Of a stretch of 37,479 bases of DNA, positions 12,143 to 21,072 are shown piece by piece. Every line of letters starts with the position of its first letter. Position 1 is the first letter of the stretch. Below the pieces are notes generated by a model that saw nothing but the letters and a program-made list of their open reading frames with translations, was not told where the DNA came from and did not search any database. Position numbers and translations under genes: made by a program. Source of the DNA: an uncultured Bacillota bacterium (GTDB taxonomy: Bacteria; Bacillota; Sulfobacillia; JAMDAP01); NCBI GenBank assembly GCA_937868875.1, contig CALMNP010000213.1, positions 1-37,479 on the forward strand, written 5' to 3'.

Positions 12143-12799
12143 TCAGGTTCTGGAGGGTGCGGCGGCGTCGGAGGGGCCGGGAACAGAGTCGGCGCGGCGG
12201 GCTCGAACGGTCAGGGCCAGGCCGGCCGTGAGCGCCAGCAGCCACACCCAGGAGAAGGCCTTGACCTGGTTGATCAGCTCCGGGGCCTGCAGCCACGGGC
12301 TGGTCCCCTGGTAGTAGTCAAAGTACCACTGGGCCAGGATCCAGCCGGAGGCGATCCCCAGGTGGCTGAGCCGCAAACGGCGCACCGCCAGAAACAGGAA
12401 CCCCTCGAACCCGAGCCCCACGTGGGAGGCCAGCAGCATGAAGTTAGCCCAGTCAAAGGTCTGGTGGACGATGAAGTACTGCAGAATGACGACCACGGTC
12501 CAGACGCCGAAGTAGGCGGACGTGACGTAGGTCGCCGCCTCAAACCAGGGGCTGCGCCTTCCGGCCAGCCAGATACCCAGAGTCATGGTGAAGTACGTGC
12601 TGGCCAGGGGACAATCCGGCGTGAATAGCCAGTAATACCAGGGCGTCACGGCCAGCTGCTCACGGTACCAGTAGAAGCCGTAGACCGAGCCGGCCAGGTT
12701 GACCAGCAGCAGCGGCCACCACCAGCGCCGGGAACGAGGCACGTCCAGGAGCCAGGCGACCAGTCCCTTCACCACCGGAACCCTCCCCGCCTGTCGCAC
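12143..12799 (-). CDS. DUF1405 family (YpjA-like) integral membrane protein
   Basis: Multi-TM; LVNLAGSVYGFYWYREQLAVTPWYYWLFTPDCPLASTYF resembles Bacillus YpjA. Confidence 0.75.
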   Translation of the reverse strand: MRQAGRVPVVKGLVAWLLDVPRSRRWWWPLLLVNLAGSVYGFYWYREQLAVTPWYYWLFTPDCPLASTYFTMTLGIWLAGRRSPWFEAATYVTSAYFGVWTVVVILQYFIVHQTFDWANFMLLASHVGLGFEGFLFLAVRRLRLSHLGIASGWILAQWYFDYYQGTSPWLQAPELINQVKAFSWVWLLALTAGLALTVRARRADSVPGPSDAAAPSRT

Positions 12800-12821
12800 G
12801 TCTAGACCCGATAATCCGGCG

Positions 12822-13463
12822 CTACTTCGATGCCTGTTCCAGGAACGTCTTCATGCCGCGCTCGTCCAGGGCGCCCGGGTAAATGCCCGTGATGACGCCG
12901 TCCTTGTTCACAAAGACACTGGTGGGAAGCGCGCGGATCAGGTAGTTATTGGCGACCTCGCCGCTGGGGTCGTACGCCATGGGTAGGGCCAGTTTGTTGT
13001 CCTGGGCGAACTTCTTCATCATGTCCGGCGTTTCATTAAGGTCAGCGTCAACCAGAAGTACGTGGATCTGACCCTTCTGTGCCTGGTAGACCTTCTGGAT
13101 GTCCGGCATCTCCACCTTGCACCACTTGCACCAGGTGGCCCAGAAGTTGATGTACACCGGCTTGCCCCGCAGGTCGGAAAGCTTCACCTTCTTGCCGGTG
13201 GCGATGTCCGTGACCTCGAAGTCCGGCGCCAGGTAGCCTTTTTCCGGCCGTACTTCCAGGTTGGCGGGGGTAGCGCCCGCGCTGGCGCCGCTGCTGCCGC
13301 CTTCGACGGGAACGGGGCCGGCCTCGGGCGGGTTCGGCGAGCGCGTGCTCACCCGAGCCTGGTAGACGGTCCACGCCACCAGCACGGCGGCGGCGGCCAG
13401 CACGGCCAGGGTCAGCCATCTGTTGCGGCCCTGCTGGGAACGGTTCGTAGCGCTCACGGGCAT
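12822..13463 (-). CDS. Membrane-anchored thioredoxin-like protein (TlpA/ResA/CcmG type)
   Basis: N-terminal TM; GKPVYINFWATWCKWCKVEMPDIQKVY active-site motif WCKWC. Confidence 0.88.
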   Translation of the reverse strand: MPVSATNRSQQGRNRWLTLAVLAAAAVLVAWTVYQARVSTRSPNPPEAGPVPVEGGSSGASAGATPANLEVRPEKGYLAPDFEVTDIATGKKVKLSDLRGKPVYINFWATWCKWCKVEMPDIQKVYQAQKGQIHVLLVDADLNETPDMMKKFAQDNKLALPMAYDPSGEVANNYLIRALPTSVFVNKDGVITGIYPGALDERGMKTFLEQASK

Positions 13464-13473
13464 CCTCCTTCAC

Positions 13474-14181
13474 CTAGCCCCAGAATGCGTACCGGGCGAG
13501 GCTGTTAAACAGGCTGAAGTAGATCATCACGCCAACGCCCACCAGGAGCAGGCCGGATACGACCTTGATGGTGGGCAGGTACCGATAGAGCCGGCGCACC
13601 AGCCGCGGCGAGCGGCTGAGCACCAGGGCGGCGGCCAGGAAGGGCACGGCCAGACCGGCCGAATAGACGCCCAGCAGCACAATGCCCTGGCCCACCGTCG
13701 TCTGCGTGGAAGCCAGGACCAGGATGGAGGCGAGAATCGGCCCGATGCAGGGCGTCCAGCCGGCGGAAAAGGCCATACCCAGCAGGAACGAGTAGCCCAG
13801 GCCCGAGGCCCGTGGTCTCACGTCCATGCGGACCTCGCGCGACAAGAAGGAGAGGTTGATGATGCCGGCGGTGTTGAGCCCCAGGACGATGACCAGGATG
13901 CCGGCGATCTTCCCCACCAGCCGCTGGTTCTGGAGCAGGAAACGGCCAAGGGTGCTGGCCGCGGCTCCAAAGGCGACAAAAACAACGGAGAAGCCGAGGA
14001 CAAAGAGAAGGGCGTTGGCCATCAACCGGCTGCGGCCGGCCTTTTGGTCGGCCATCTGTTCCAGCGTGTGGCCGGCCAGATAGGTGAGGTAGGTGGGGAT
14101 CAGCGGCAGAACACAGGGCGACAGAAACGAGAGGAGCCCCGCGGCAAAGGCGACCGGCAGGGCTACAGTCTGAGGACCCAC
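13474..14181 (-). CDS. ccdA: Cytochrome c biogenesis / thiol reductant transporter CcdA
   Basis: FLSPCVLPLIPTYLTYLAG and GWTPCIGPILASIL with six TM segments. GTG start at 14181 with GAGGTGG upstream. Confidence 0.92.
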   Translation of the reverse strand: MGPQTVALPVAFAAGLLSFLSPCVLPLIPTYLTYLAGHTLEQMADQKAGRSRLMANALLFVLGFSVVFVAFGAAASTLGRFLLQNQRLVGKIAGILVIVLGLNTAGIINLSFLSREVRMDVRPRASGLGYSFLLGMAFSAGWTPCIGPILASILVLASTQTTVGQGIVLLGVYSAGLAVPFLAAALVLSRSPRLVRRLYRYLPTIKVVSGLLLVGVGVMIYFSLFNSLARYAFWG

Positions 14182-14222
14182 AAACCCACCTCGCTTTCGT
14201 CCTTGAGAGCCGATCTGAGGCG

Positions 14223-14252
14223 ATTATACCACCGGGGGGTTCCCGGCGGCAA
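14223..14252 (-). promoter_or_regulatory. Promoter for ccdA-tlpA-DUF1405 operon
   Basis: Minus strand TTGCCG-18 nt-TATAAT. Confidence 0.65.
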
Positions 14253-14623
14253 CGCAAGCCTGCGGCGCGTCAGCAAGCCTCCAAAAGCCCGTCGCGTTTT
14301 GAACTCCCGGTTCGAATAAACCAGGTGACGACAAGGATCTGGGCCTATGGGAACGGGGGTATCCCTGTCCGTCGGGGCGGCGGACTCCCCCAGCACAGGA
14401 CGTTCCGCTGACGCGAAGAGATGCAAGAGGACTTATCAACAAGGTTATCCCCAGGCTGTGCACATCCGAAGGCTTGTTTGGCTTACAGAATGTGGCTCCG
14501 GTCAACCGCAGGCAGAACGGTTCGGGGCCTGCCGCCGCAGGCCTTGGCGGCGGCGCCCCAGCAGGAAACAGGCTCGTACAGGCGGAAATGCGAGGAAAAG
14601 GCCAGCAACGAGGAGGCGGCGGC

Positions 14624-15574
14624 ATGACTCAGGTGCGCGAACTGGCAACGGCCGTGGAGCAGAACATTCAGCAGGTGATGGTGGGCAAGCGCCGCGAGAT
14701 TCAGTATGTGCTGGTGGCGCTGCTGGCCGGCGGACACGTTCTTGTGGAGGATGTTCCCGGCGTTGGCAAGACCACGCTGGTGAGGGCCCTGGCTCGTTCG
14801 CTGGGCTGCCAATTCCGCCGCATTCAGTTCACCCCGGACCTGCTGCCATCCGACGTCACCGGGGTCTCCGTTTTCAACCAGGGCACCGGCCAGTTTGAGT
14901 TCCGGCCGGGCCCCATCTTCGGTCAGGTGGTACTGGCGGACGAGATCAACAGGACCTCGCCCAAGACGCAATCCGCCCTGCTGGAAAGCATGGAGGAAGG
15001 CCAGGTGACCGTGGACGGCGTCACCCACCCGCTGCCGCGCCCCTTCCTGGTCCTGGCCACACAGAACCCCATTGAGTACGAGGGAACCTTCCCCCTGCCG
15101 GAGGCCCAACTGGACCGCTTCCTGCTGCGGCTGCAGATCGGCTACCCGCGTCCGGAGGAGGAGCGCCTGATCGTGGAGCGCTCGCGGCAGTTGCCGTTGG
15201 AGAGGCTGCAGCCCGTGGCTCAGTCGGAGGGCGTCCTGCAGGCGCAGGCCGAGGTGGCCGAAGTATTCGTGGAACCCTCGGTGCAGGACTACATTGTGCG
15301 ACTGGTCCAGCGCACACGCCAGCATCCGGACGTCTATCTGGGTGCGAGCCCGCGCGGCTCCATCGCCCTCTCCCGGTCCGCTCAGGCCCTGGCCTTGATC
15401 CGCGGGCGCAATTACGTCGCCCCGGACGACGTCAAGGAGCTGGCGCCTGTAACCCTGGCGCACCGCCTCATCCTCAAGCCCGAATCGCGGTTTTACGGCG
15501 GAACGCCGGAGAAAGTGCTGGCCGACGTTCTGTCCCAGGTGCCCGTCCCGGTGGAGACGGCCCATGCGCGGTAG
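14624..15574 (+). CDS. MoxR family AAA ATPase
   Basis: GGHVLVEDVPGVGKTTLVRALARSLG, DEINRTSPKTQSALLESMEEGQVT, ATQNPIEYEGTFPLPEAQLDRF. ATG at 14624 is a better start than 14474. Confidence 0.92.
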   Translation: MTQVRELATAVEQNIQQVMVGKRREIQYVLVALLAGGHVLVEDVPGVGKTTLVRALARSLGCQFRRIQFTPDLLPSDVTGVSVFNQGTGQFEFRPGPIFGQVVLADEINRTSPKTQSALLESMEEGQVTVDGVTHPLPRPFLVLATQNPIEYEGTFPLPEAQLDRFLLRLQIGYPRPEEERLIVERSRQLPLERLQPVAQSEGVLQAQAEVAEVFVEPSVQDYIVRLVQRTRQHPDVYLGASPRGSIALSRSAQALALIRGRNYVAPDDVKELAPVTLAHRLILKPESRFYGGTPEKVLADVLSQVPVPVETAHAR

Positions 15575-16841
15575 GCTGCGGCACGAGCGGACGCAACCGT
15601 GGTCCGTCACCGGCGGCCGGGCTCCGGCCCGGCTCTCCCGGCTCTCCCTGCGGGACTGGCACCTGCCCCTGCTGGCCGTGGGCGCCTTCATCTTCGCCCG
15701 GCTCAGCGGCGGGGCCCTGCCCTGGTTCCTGTTCTATGCCGTTACCGGACTCCTTCTCGTCTCCTGGCTCTGGACCCGCCACCTCCTGCGCAACCTGGCC
15801 TGCCGCTGGGACATCCCCTCCAACTCGCTCACGGTGGGGGAGACCTCTGAGGTGCGGCTTCGTCTCTACAACGAAAGCTGGCTGCCGGCCACCTGGCTGG
15901 AGGCGACCCACCAGGCGGCCCTGGGCGAGGGAAGCTCGTTGGCCGGCGCCGTGCCGTCCCTGGGCAGCCTGGTGCTGACCCTGCCCGTGACCGCGGCGCG
16001 GCGTGGCTTCTTCCCCGCCGGCAGGCTCGACGTCGCTCTGGGAGACCCCCTGGGGGTCTTCACCGCACGCCGCCTGCTGGTCTCCGACCGGCACCTGACG
16101 GTGTATCCCCGCGCCCTGAGGGTCGGCCGCCTGCCCCTGGCCCTGCGCCAGCCCTACGGGCATACGCGGACGCACAGGCACGCCCAGGAGGACCTCACCA
16201 GCGTCGCCGAGGTGCGGCCCTTCCGCACCGGCGACAGCCCACGTCGCATCCACTGGAAGGCCACGGCCCACCGGGGAGAACTGCAGGTGCGCGAGTACGA
16301 ACTGGCGGCCACCACCGAGGTCCACCTGATACTCGACCTGTACGGCCGGGGGCATCACGGGGACGGTCCGGACTCCAGCCTGGAACGGTCGGTGGAGGTC
16401 ACAGCCTCCCTGGCCAGGACCATCCTGGAGCAGGGACTGGCCGTCGGCGTGGTGGGCCACGGCGCGAAACGCCTGACCGTGCCTCCCGGCCGCGGACTGC
16501 GGCAGCTGCGGCGCATTCTGGAATCGCTGGTGGCGGTGCAGGCCGATGGCGTGCTGCCCCTGGCCCATGCCCTTGCCGGCGAGAGCCGGTCCTTCTCACC
16601 CCGCTCCACGGTCATCGTGGTCACGGCGGCCCTGGGCCGGGACCTGGTGGCGTCTCTGCTCACCCTCCGCGGCGAGGGGCACGGGCTTTTGGTCGCAGCC
16701 GTGCGCCCGGGCGGTCCGGCGGAGGATGAGTGGGCGGCCGCCCTTGGAGCGCTCCAGGCGGAATCCATCCCCACCCTGGTGGTGCACGAGGCCGCGGACC
16801 TGGTACCCCATCCCTTGTCGCCGGCGGGGGTGAGGGTATGA
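15564..16841 (+). CDS. DUF58 domain-containing protein
   Basis: Two N-terminal TMs and FRTGDSPRRIHWKATAHRGELQVREYE DUF58 signature; follows moxR. Confidence 0.9.
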   Translation: MRGRLRHERTQPWSVTGGRAPARLSRLSLRDWHLPLLAVGAFIFARLSGGALPWFLFYAVTGLLLVSWLWTRHLLRNLACRWDIPSNSLTVGETSEVRLRLYNESWLPATWLEATHQAALGEGSSLAGAVPSLGSLVLTLPVTAARRGFFPAGRLDVALGDPLGVFTARRLLVSDRHLTVYPRALRVGRLPLALRQPYGHTRTHRHAQEDLTSVAEVRPFRTGDSPRRIHWKATAHRGELQVREYELAATTEVHLILDLYGRGHHGDGPDSSLERSVEVTASLARTILEQGLAVGVVGHGAKRLTVPPGRGLRQLRRILESLVAVQADGVLPLAHALAGESRSFSPRSTVIVVTAALGRDLVASLLTLRGEGHGLLVAAVRPGGPAEDEWAAALGALQAESIPTLVVHEAADLVPHPLSPAGVRV

Positions 16842-19102
16842 GGCTGGAACTGGAGAGGCGACAGGGCCTTGCCCTGTCGGTCCTGGCGGCGGGGCTGTTC
16901 GCCGCGCTGACCTATTCCCTGGTGCTGGGTCTCACCCTGGCACCCTACGTCCGGTTCCTCGTCCCTCTGGCCTTCCTCACCACCCTGGCCGGCACGACCG
17001 CCGTCCGCCGGCCCTGGCCGGTGGTGACGGGGCTCGGGCTGCTGACCGTGCTGGCCACGGGTATGCTCGCCCTGCCCCAGGTGCGCCCCTGGCTGAACCT
17101 GGTCTGGGAGGGGTTCGACCTGCTCCTCACCTCCGCCGGTCAGGCCGGTCCACCGCCGCATCTGGCCGCCCTGGAAGCTCTGGCTGCAGGAATTGTATTC
17201 ATCCCCGGCGGCCTTCTGGCCGGCTGGGCGGCAGCCTGGCTGCTGTGGCGCCGCGGCACCGCCCTGCCGCTGCTGCTCCTCGGCGTGCTGGTGCTGGGGG
17301 CGCAGTGGCTTTGGTTCGTGGAGTCGGCGCACCCGGCCATGGTTGCCTACTGGCTCCTCTGGGTGATGATTGCGGCCCTGACGCAGACGGGCCTTCGCCG
17401 GGCCGCCTGGCGCCAGGCCGGCTCCCGCCTCTTCGAGCCCCCGGCGGGCCTGGTGTTGGCCGTGTCCCTGGCCCTGGCGGCAGCCCTCACCGTCATCGGA
17501 GTCGCTTTGCCCAACCGCTTTGAGCCGGTCAGCCTGGAGTCCGTGTCGCGGGCTGTGGTGAACGCACTGCCGAGCCTGGAAGGCCTGCGCGGCGCGGCAG
17601 CGGGGTCGTCGCGCTTTCGGTTCAGCCTGACCCGCACCGGATTCGCCCGCAGCCAGGAGCGCCTCGGCGGACCGGTCCGAACCGACGACCGCGAGGCCCT
17701 GACCCTCCGCATCCTGGGGGACAGACTGCCGGCCACCCTCTACCTCCGGGGCTCCGTGGATTCGGAGTACACGGGCCAGGGCTGGCGGACGCCGGAAGAC
17801 GTGCAGGGCGAGAGCACCCGGGGCGACAGCACCAAGGTCATCCCAGGGGAACGGTTCGTCACCCTTCCCTCCACCCCGGCGCAGGTAACCCTCACCGTGC
17901 AGAACCTGCGCACCAACACCATCTTCGCTCCCACCGGTCTGCACCGGCTCTCGGTGCCGGGCGGCTCCTACCTGCGGGACTCCCTCGGCAACCTCACGGC
18001 GGAGCGTCCCCTGGGCCGGGAGGAAACCTACCAGGAGCAGGTGGAGGTGGCCTGGGACAACGCCGGCCTGCTGGCCAGGACCGACCGGGTGGAGCCCACC
18101 AACCGGGACCTGGCGCCCTTCCTCCGCCTGCCTCCCGCCCTGCCGCCCCGCGTGGGCGGCCTGGCGCAGGAAGTGACCAGGGGGGCGACCAACCCCTACA
18201 ACCAGGCCCTGATGGTGGAGGATTATCTGCGCGGTCTCCCCTACAGCCTGGACGTCCCGGCGCCGCCGGCCGGCCGTGACTTCGCTGACTACTTCCTGTT
18301 TGACCTGCAGCGCGGCTACTGCACCTACTCGTCCACCGCCATGGCGGTCATGCTGCGCACCCTGGGCATCCCGTCACGCTGGGTGCAGGGTTTCGCCGTG
18401 CCCCTGGACAGCGGCTCGGGAACCTACGCCGCCCGCAACAGTCAGGCGCACGCCTGGGTGGAGGCCTACTTCTCCGGGTACGGCTGGGTGGCTTTCGATC
18501 CCACCCCACGTTTCACACCGCCAGCGCGCACTCAGCCGGCGCCGGTGGAAGAGGCGACGGGCACAGGCAACGGGGCGACCGGCTCCACCGGGACGGGAGG
18601 ACCCGGCCGCAACCGCGGCCTGGATGAGGAGGCACTGCCGCCGGGGAGCCAGGTCCAGGCCCAGATTCCCGTGTCCCATGAGGGTTTCCGGCCCTGGACT
18701 CTGCTTGCGGCCGCATTCAAAGTGACCTCGGTCCTGGCTCTGCTGGCTGGTCTGGGCCTGGTGGTCCTCCGCTGGTGGCGGGAGCGTCTGCCTGCCGGCA
18801 ACGGCAAGGCGCGGCTGCGCGCCTTCTTCCGGAACCTGGAGGGACTGCTCAGCCGTTTCGACCACGGGCGTAGGCAGGACCAGACTCCCGAGGAGTGGCT
18901 TCGCGCCCTGGGCTACCGCTGGCCCGACCTGAAGGGCGACATGCAGGCCCTCTCGCTGGCCTACCAGGACACGCGCTATGGCCTGCGGACGCCGGCGGCC
19001 GAAGCCCTGAACGGCGCCGACCGCCTCTGGGCGGCATTGCGCCGCCGCCTGCTGGCAGAGACTTCCTGGGCGGGGTACCTGTGGCGACGGTTCAGGCCGT
19101 GA
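16838..19102 (+). CDS. Transglutaminase-like (TgpA-type) membrane protein
   Basis: N-terminal multi-TM; GYCTYSSTAMAVMLRTLGIPSRWVQGF...NSQAHAWVEAYFSGYGWVAFDPTP Cys-His-Asp triad; start ATG 16838 overlaps the DUF58 stop. Confidence 0.92.
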   Translation: MRLELERRQGLALSVLAAGLFAALTYSLVLGLTLAPYVRFLVPLAFLTTLAGTTAVRRPWPVVTGLGLLTVLATGMLALPQVRPWLNLVWEGFDLLLTSAGQAGPPPHLAALEALAAGIVFIPGGLLAGWAAAWLLWRRGTALPLLLLGVLVLGAQWLWFVESAHPAMVAYWLLWVMIAALTQTGLRRAAWRQAGSRLFEPPAGLVLAVSLALAAALTVIGVALPNRFEPVSLESVSRAVVNALPSLEGLRGAAAGSSRFRFSLTRTGFARSQERLGGPVRTDDREALTLRILGDRLPATLYLRGSVDSEYTGQGWRTPEDVQGESTRGDSTKVIPGERFVTLPSTPAQVTLTVQNLRTNTIFAPTGLHRLSVPGGSYLRDSLGNLTAERPLGREETYQEQVEVAWDNAGLLARTDRVEPTNRDLAPFLRLPPALPPRVGGLAQEVTRGATNPYNQALMVEDYLRGLPYSLDVPAPPAGRDFADYFLFDLQRGYCTYSSTAMAVMLRTLGIPSRWVQGFAVPLDSGSGTYAARNSQAHAWVEAYFSGYGWVAFDPTPRFTPPARTQPAPVEEATGTGNGATGSTGTGGPGRNRGLDEEALPPGSQVQAQIPVSHEGFRPWTLLAAAFKVTSVLALLAGLGLVVLRWWRERLPAGNGKARLRAFFRNLEGLLSRFDHGRRQDQTPEEWLRALGYRWPDLKGDMQALSLAYQDTRYGLRTPAAEALNGADRLWAALRRRLLAETSWAGYLWRRFRP

Positions 19103-19134
19103 GGCGAACCGTTGCTTGAGGGAGAAACGGAGAA

Positions 19135-19160
19135 GGCAGGCAGCCGATCGGCTGCCCGCC
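19135..19160. terminator. Candidate bidirectional terminator between convergent genes
   Basis: Perfect palindrome GGCAGCCGATCGGCTGCC (19139-19156) with flanking GGC/GCC; weak T tracts. Confidence 0.4.
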
Positions 19161-19165
19161 CTTCA

Positions 19166-19948
19166 TCACTCGCCACCGCCCGCGGCGTCCGTGTCCTCGG
19201 CCGCCTCTTGCTCCCGGCGCCGGTCCATGCTCCGACGCACCAGGCGCGACACCACAATGCTGCTCTCAAACAGGCCGTACAGGGGAAGGGCCACCAGGCT
19301 CTGCGTGATGATGTCCGGCGAGGGCGTGATTACGGCAGCCACCACGAAGGCGAGCAGCACCGCATACTTGCGCATCCGCCGCAGGAAGCGCGGCGTGACC
19401 AGCCCCAGACGGGTCAGCAGGGCCACTACCAGAGGCAGCTCGAAGACAAGGCCGAAGGGCATGATGAAGCCCGTCACAAAGCTGATGAGGTTGTTCACTG
19501 ACACCAGGGTCTGGGCCTGGCCGCGGGTGAAGCCGACCAGGAACCCGACGGCGGCGGGCAGGAACAGCAGGTAGGCCATGACCGTGCCGGCCACGAACAG
19601 CAGCACGGCCGCCGGCAGGTAGGTCCAGATGTAGCGGCGCTCCCGCGGCGTGAGGCCGGGCATGATGAAGGCCAGGATGTGGTAGCCGAGGACCGGTGAC
19701 GCCACCACGATGCCGATGTAGGCGGCCAGCCTGAACTGGATGAGGAAGCCCTCGGTGATGCCCAGGAAGGCGATGTTGCCGCCGGCCTTTTGGATGGGAC
19801 CGATTACGGGCGCCAGCAGGACAGTAAAGAGGCGCGGCGCATAGGCGAAGGAGACGCCGATGGTCACCACCAGCGTCAGGGCCGACCAGATGAGCCGGCG
19901 ACGCAGTTCCTCCAGGTGTTCGGTGATGGTCATGCGGTCCCTGGCCAT
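19166..19948 (-). CDS. tatC: Sec-independent translocase TatC
   Basis: MTITEHLEELRRRLIWSAL, TEGFLIQFRLAAYIGIVVASPVLGYHILAFIMPGLTPRERRY, six TM segments. ATG 19948 follows a GAAGGAG RBS. Confidence 0.94.
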   Translation of the reverse strand: MARDRMTITEHLEELRRRLIWSALTLVVTIGVSFAYAPRLFTVLLAPVIGPIQKAGGNIAFLGITEGFLIQFRLAAYIGIVVASPVLGYHILAFIMPGLTPRERRYIWTYLPAAVLLFVAGTVMAYLLFLPAAVGFLVGFTRGQAQTLVSVNNLISFVTGFIMPFGLVFELPLVVALLTRLGLVTPRFLRRMRKYAVLLAFVVAAVITPSPDIITQSLVALPLYGLFESSIVVSRLVRRSMDRRREQEAAEDTDAAGGGE

Positions 19949-19966
19949 GGGCATCTCCTTCTCGTA

Positions 19967-20971
19967 TCAGGCCTGGCGCGGCAGCAGTCCGCCGACGCCC
20001 AGGCGCGTAAAGTCGGAGCGTTCCAGCCGCTCGCCGGCCAGCACGCGGGGTAAGACCAGGTCGAACACCGTGGCCTTCTCGTAAATGACTGCCCCCGGCA
20101 GGCCCATGACGGGAATGTCCCGGCCGCCTTCGGCGGGCAGATAGCCGAACAGGAACATGGAGCCGGGCAGGACCGGCGTGCCGTGGGTGATGACCGTGGC
20201 CCCGGCGCGGCGAATGGCTCCCGGCGTCCGGTCGTCGGGGTCCACGGACATGCCGCCGGTGACCAGAATCAGCTCGGCTCCCTGGCGGGCGAAGTCCAGG
20301 ATGGCCGCCCTGGTTTGATCCGGGTCGTCGGAGACGAAGGTCTGCGCCAGGATGGGGGCGCCGAAAGGCTCCAGCTTCTGCCGCAGCGCCGGGCCGAAGG
20401 CATCCGGGATGCGCCCCTTGTAGACCTCGCTGCCGGTGGAGACGATGCCGGTCCGAAGCGGTCGGAAGGGCAGAACCTGCACGGCTCGGGGCCCCCCGGC
20501 GCAGAGCGCCTCAGCCTCGGCCACGGTGGACTCCGGCACCAGCAGGGGGACCACTCGGGTCGCCGCCACGACCTCGCCACGCTGAACGGGCACCCGGTCG
20601 GGCCGGGTGGAGACCACCACGTACTCGATCTGGTTGAGCCGGTGGACGAGTTCCGTCTCCAGGGCAAGCAGCCCGTGGTGGGCCGCGGTCAGGTTGACCC
20701 GGCCCTCGGCCGGCGGCGTGAACTCGCACCCCGGGCCGCCGATGGCCTGACTCAGCCGGATGGCGGCGTCTTCCTCGTGAACCTCATCCGGGCCGATGTC
20801 CAGGACATAGACGTGCTCCTTGCCGCAGTTCAACAGCTCCGGCACGTCCTCCCTGCGGATGACGTGGCCTCGCCTGAACAGAACGCCCTTGGAGACCCCC
20901 GGAACAATGCGGGTAATGTCGTGGGCCAGAGCCAGCCCCACGGCCTCTTCCGTCAGCACTTCGCGGAGCAA
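19967..20971 (-). CDS. Molybdopterin-binding protein (MoeA/MoaB-like domain)
   Basis: LILVTGGMSVDPDDRTPGAIRRAGATV and HGTPVLPGSMFLFGYLP...GLPGAVIYEKATVFDLVLPRVLAG; TTG start. Confidence 0.85.
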   Translation of the reverse strand: MLREVLTEEAVGLALAHDITRIVPGVSKGVLFRRGHVIRREDVPELLNCGKEHVYVLDIGPDEVHEEDAAIRLSQAIGGPGCEFTPPAEGRVNLTAAHHGLLALETELVHRLNQIEYVVVSTRPDRVPVQRGEVVAATRVVPLLVPESTVAEAEALCAGGPRAVQVLPFRPLRTGIVSTGSEVYKGRIPDAFGPALRQKLEPFGAPILAQTFVSDDPDQTRAAILDFARQGAELILVTGGMSVDPDDRTPGAIRRAGATVITHGTPVLPGSMFLFGYLPAEGGRDIPVMGLPGAVIYEKATVFDLVLPRVLAGERLERSDFTRLGVGGLLPRQA

Positions 20972-20990
20972 TCAACCCGCCTCCCACGCC

Positions 20991-21021
20991 ATCTTACCGT
21001 CGGCCGTTTTGACGTGTCAAA
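20991..21021 (-). promoter_or_regulatory. Promoter with inverted repeat over the -35, upstream of the molybdopterin gene
   Basis: Minus strand TTGACA-18 nt-TAAGAT; the -35 lies in TTTGAC-AC-GTCAAA (21008-21021). Confidence 0.55.
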
Positions 21022-21072
21022 CAGGCCCTGCATCGGGCCGGCCCGCAAGGGCTCGGGAGGCCGCGGCGGGCC

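Noticed and set aside
14474-14623. Upstream extension of the moxR ORF
   Set aside because: Homology begins near ATG 14624; the upstream 50 codons are low-complexity and overlap apparent regulatory sequence.
16355-17944. 529-aa minus-strand ORF across DUF58 and transglutaminase genes
   Set aside because: Shadow ORF; spans two real plus-strand genes and has no recognisable domain.
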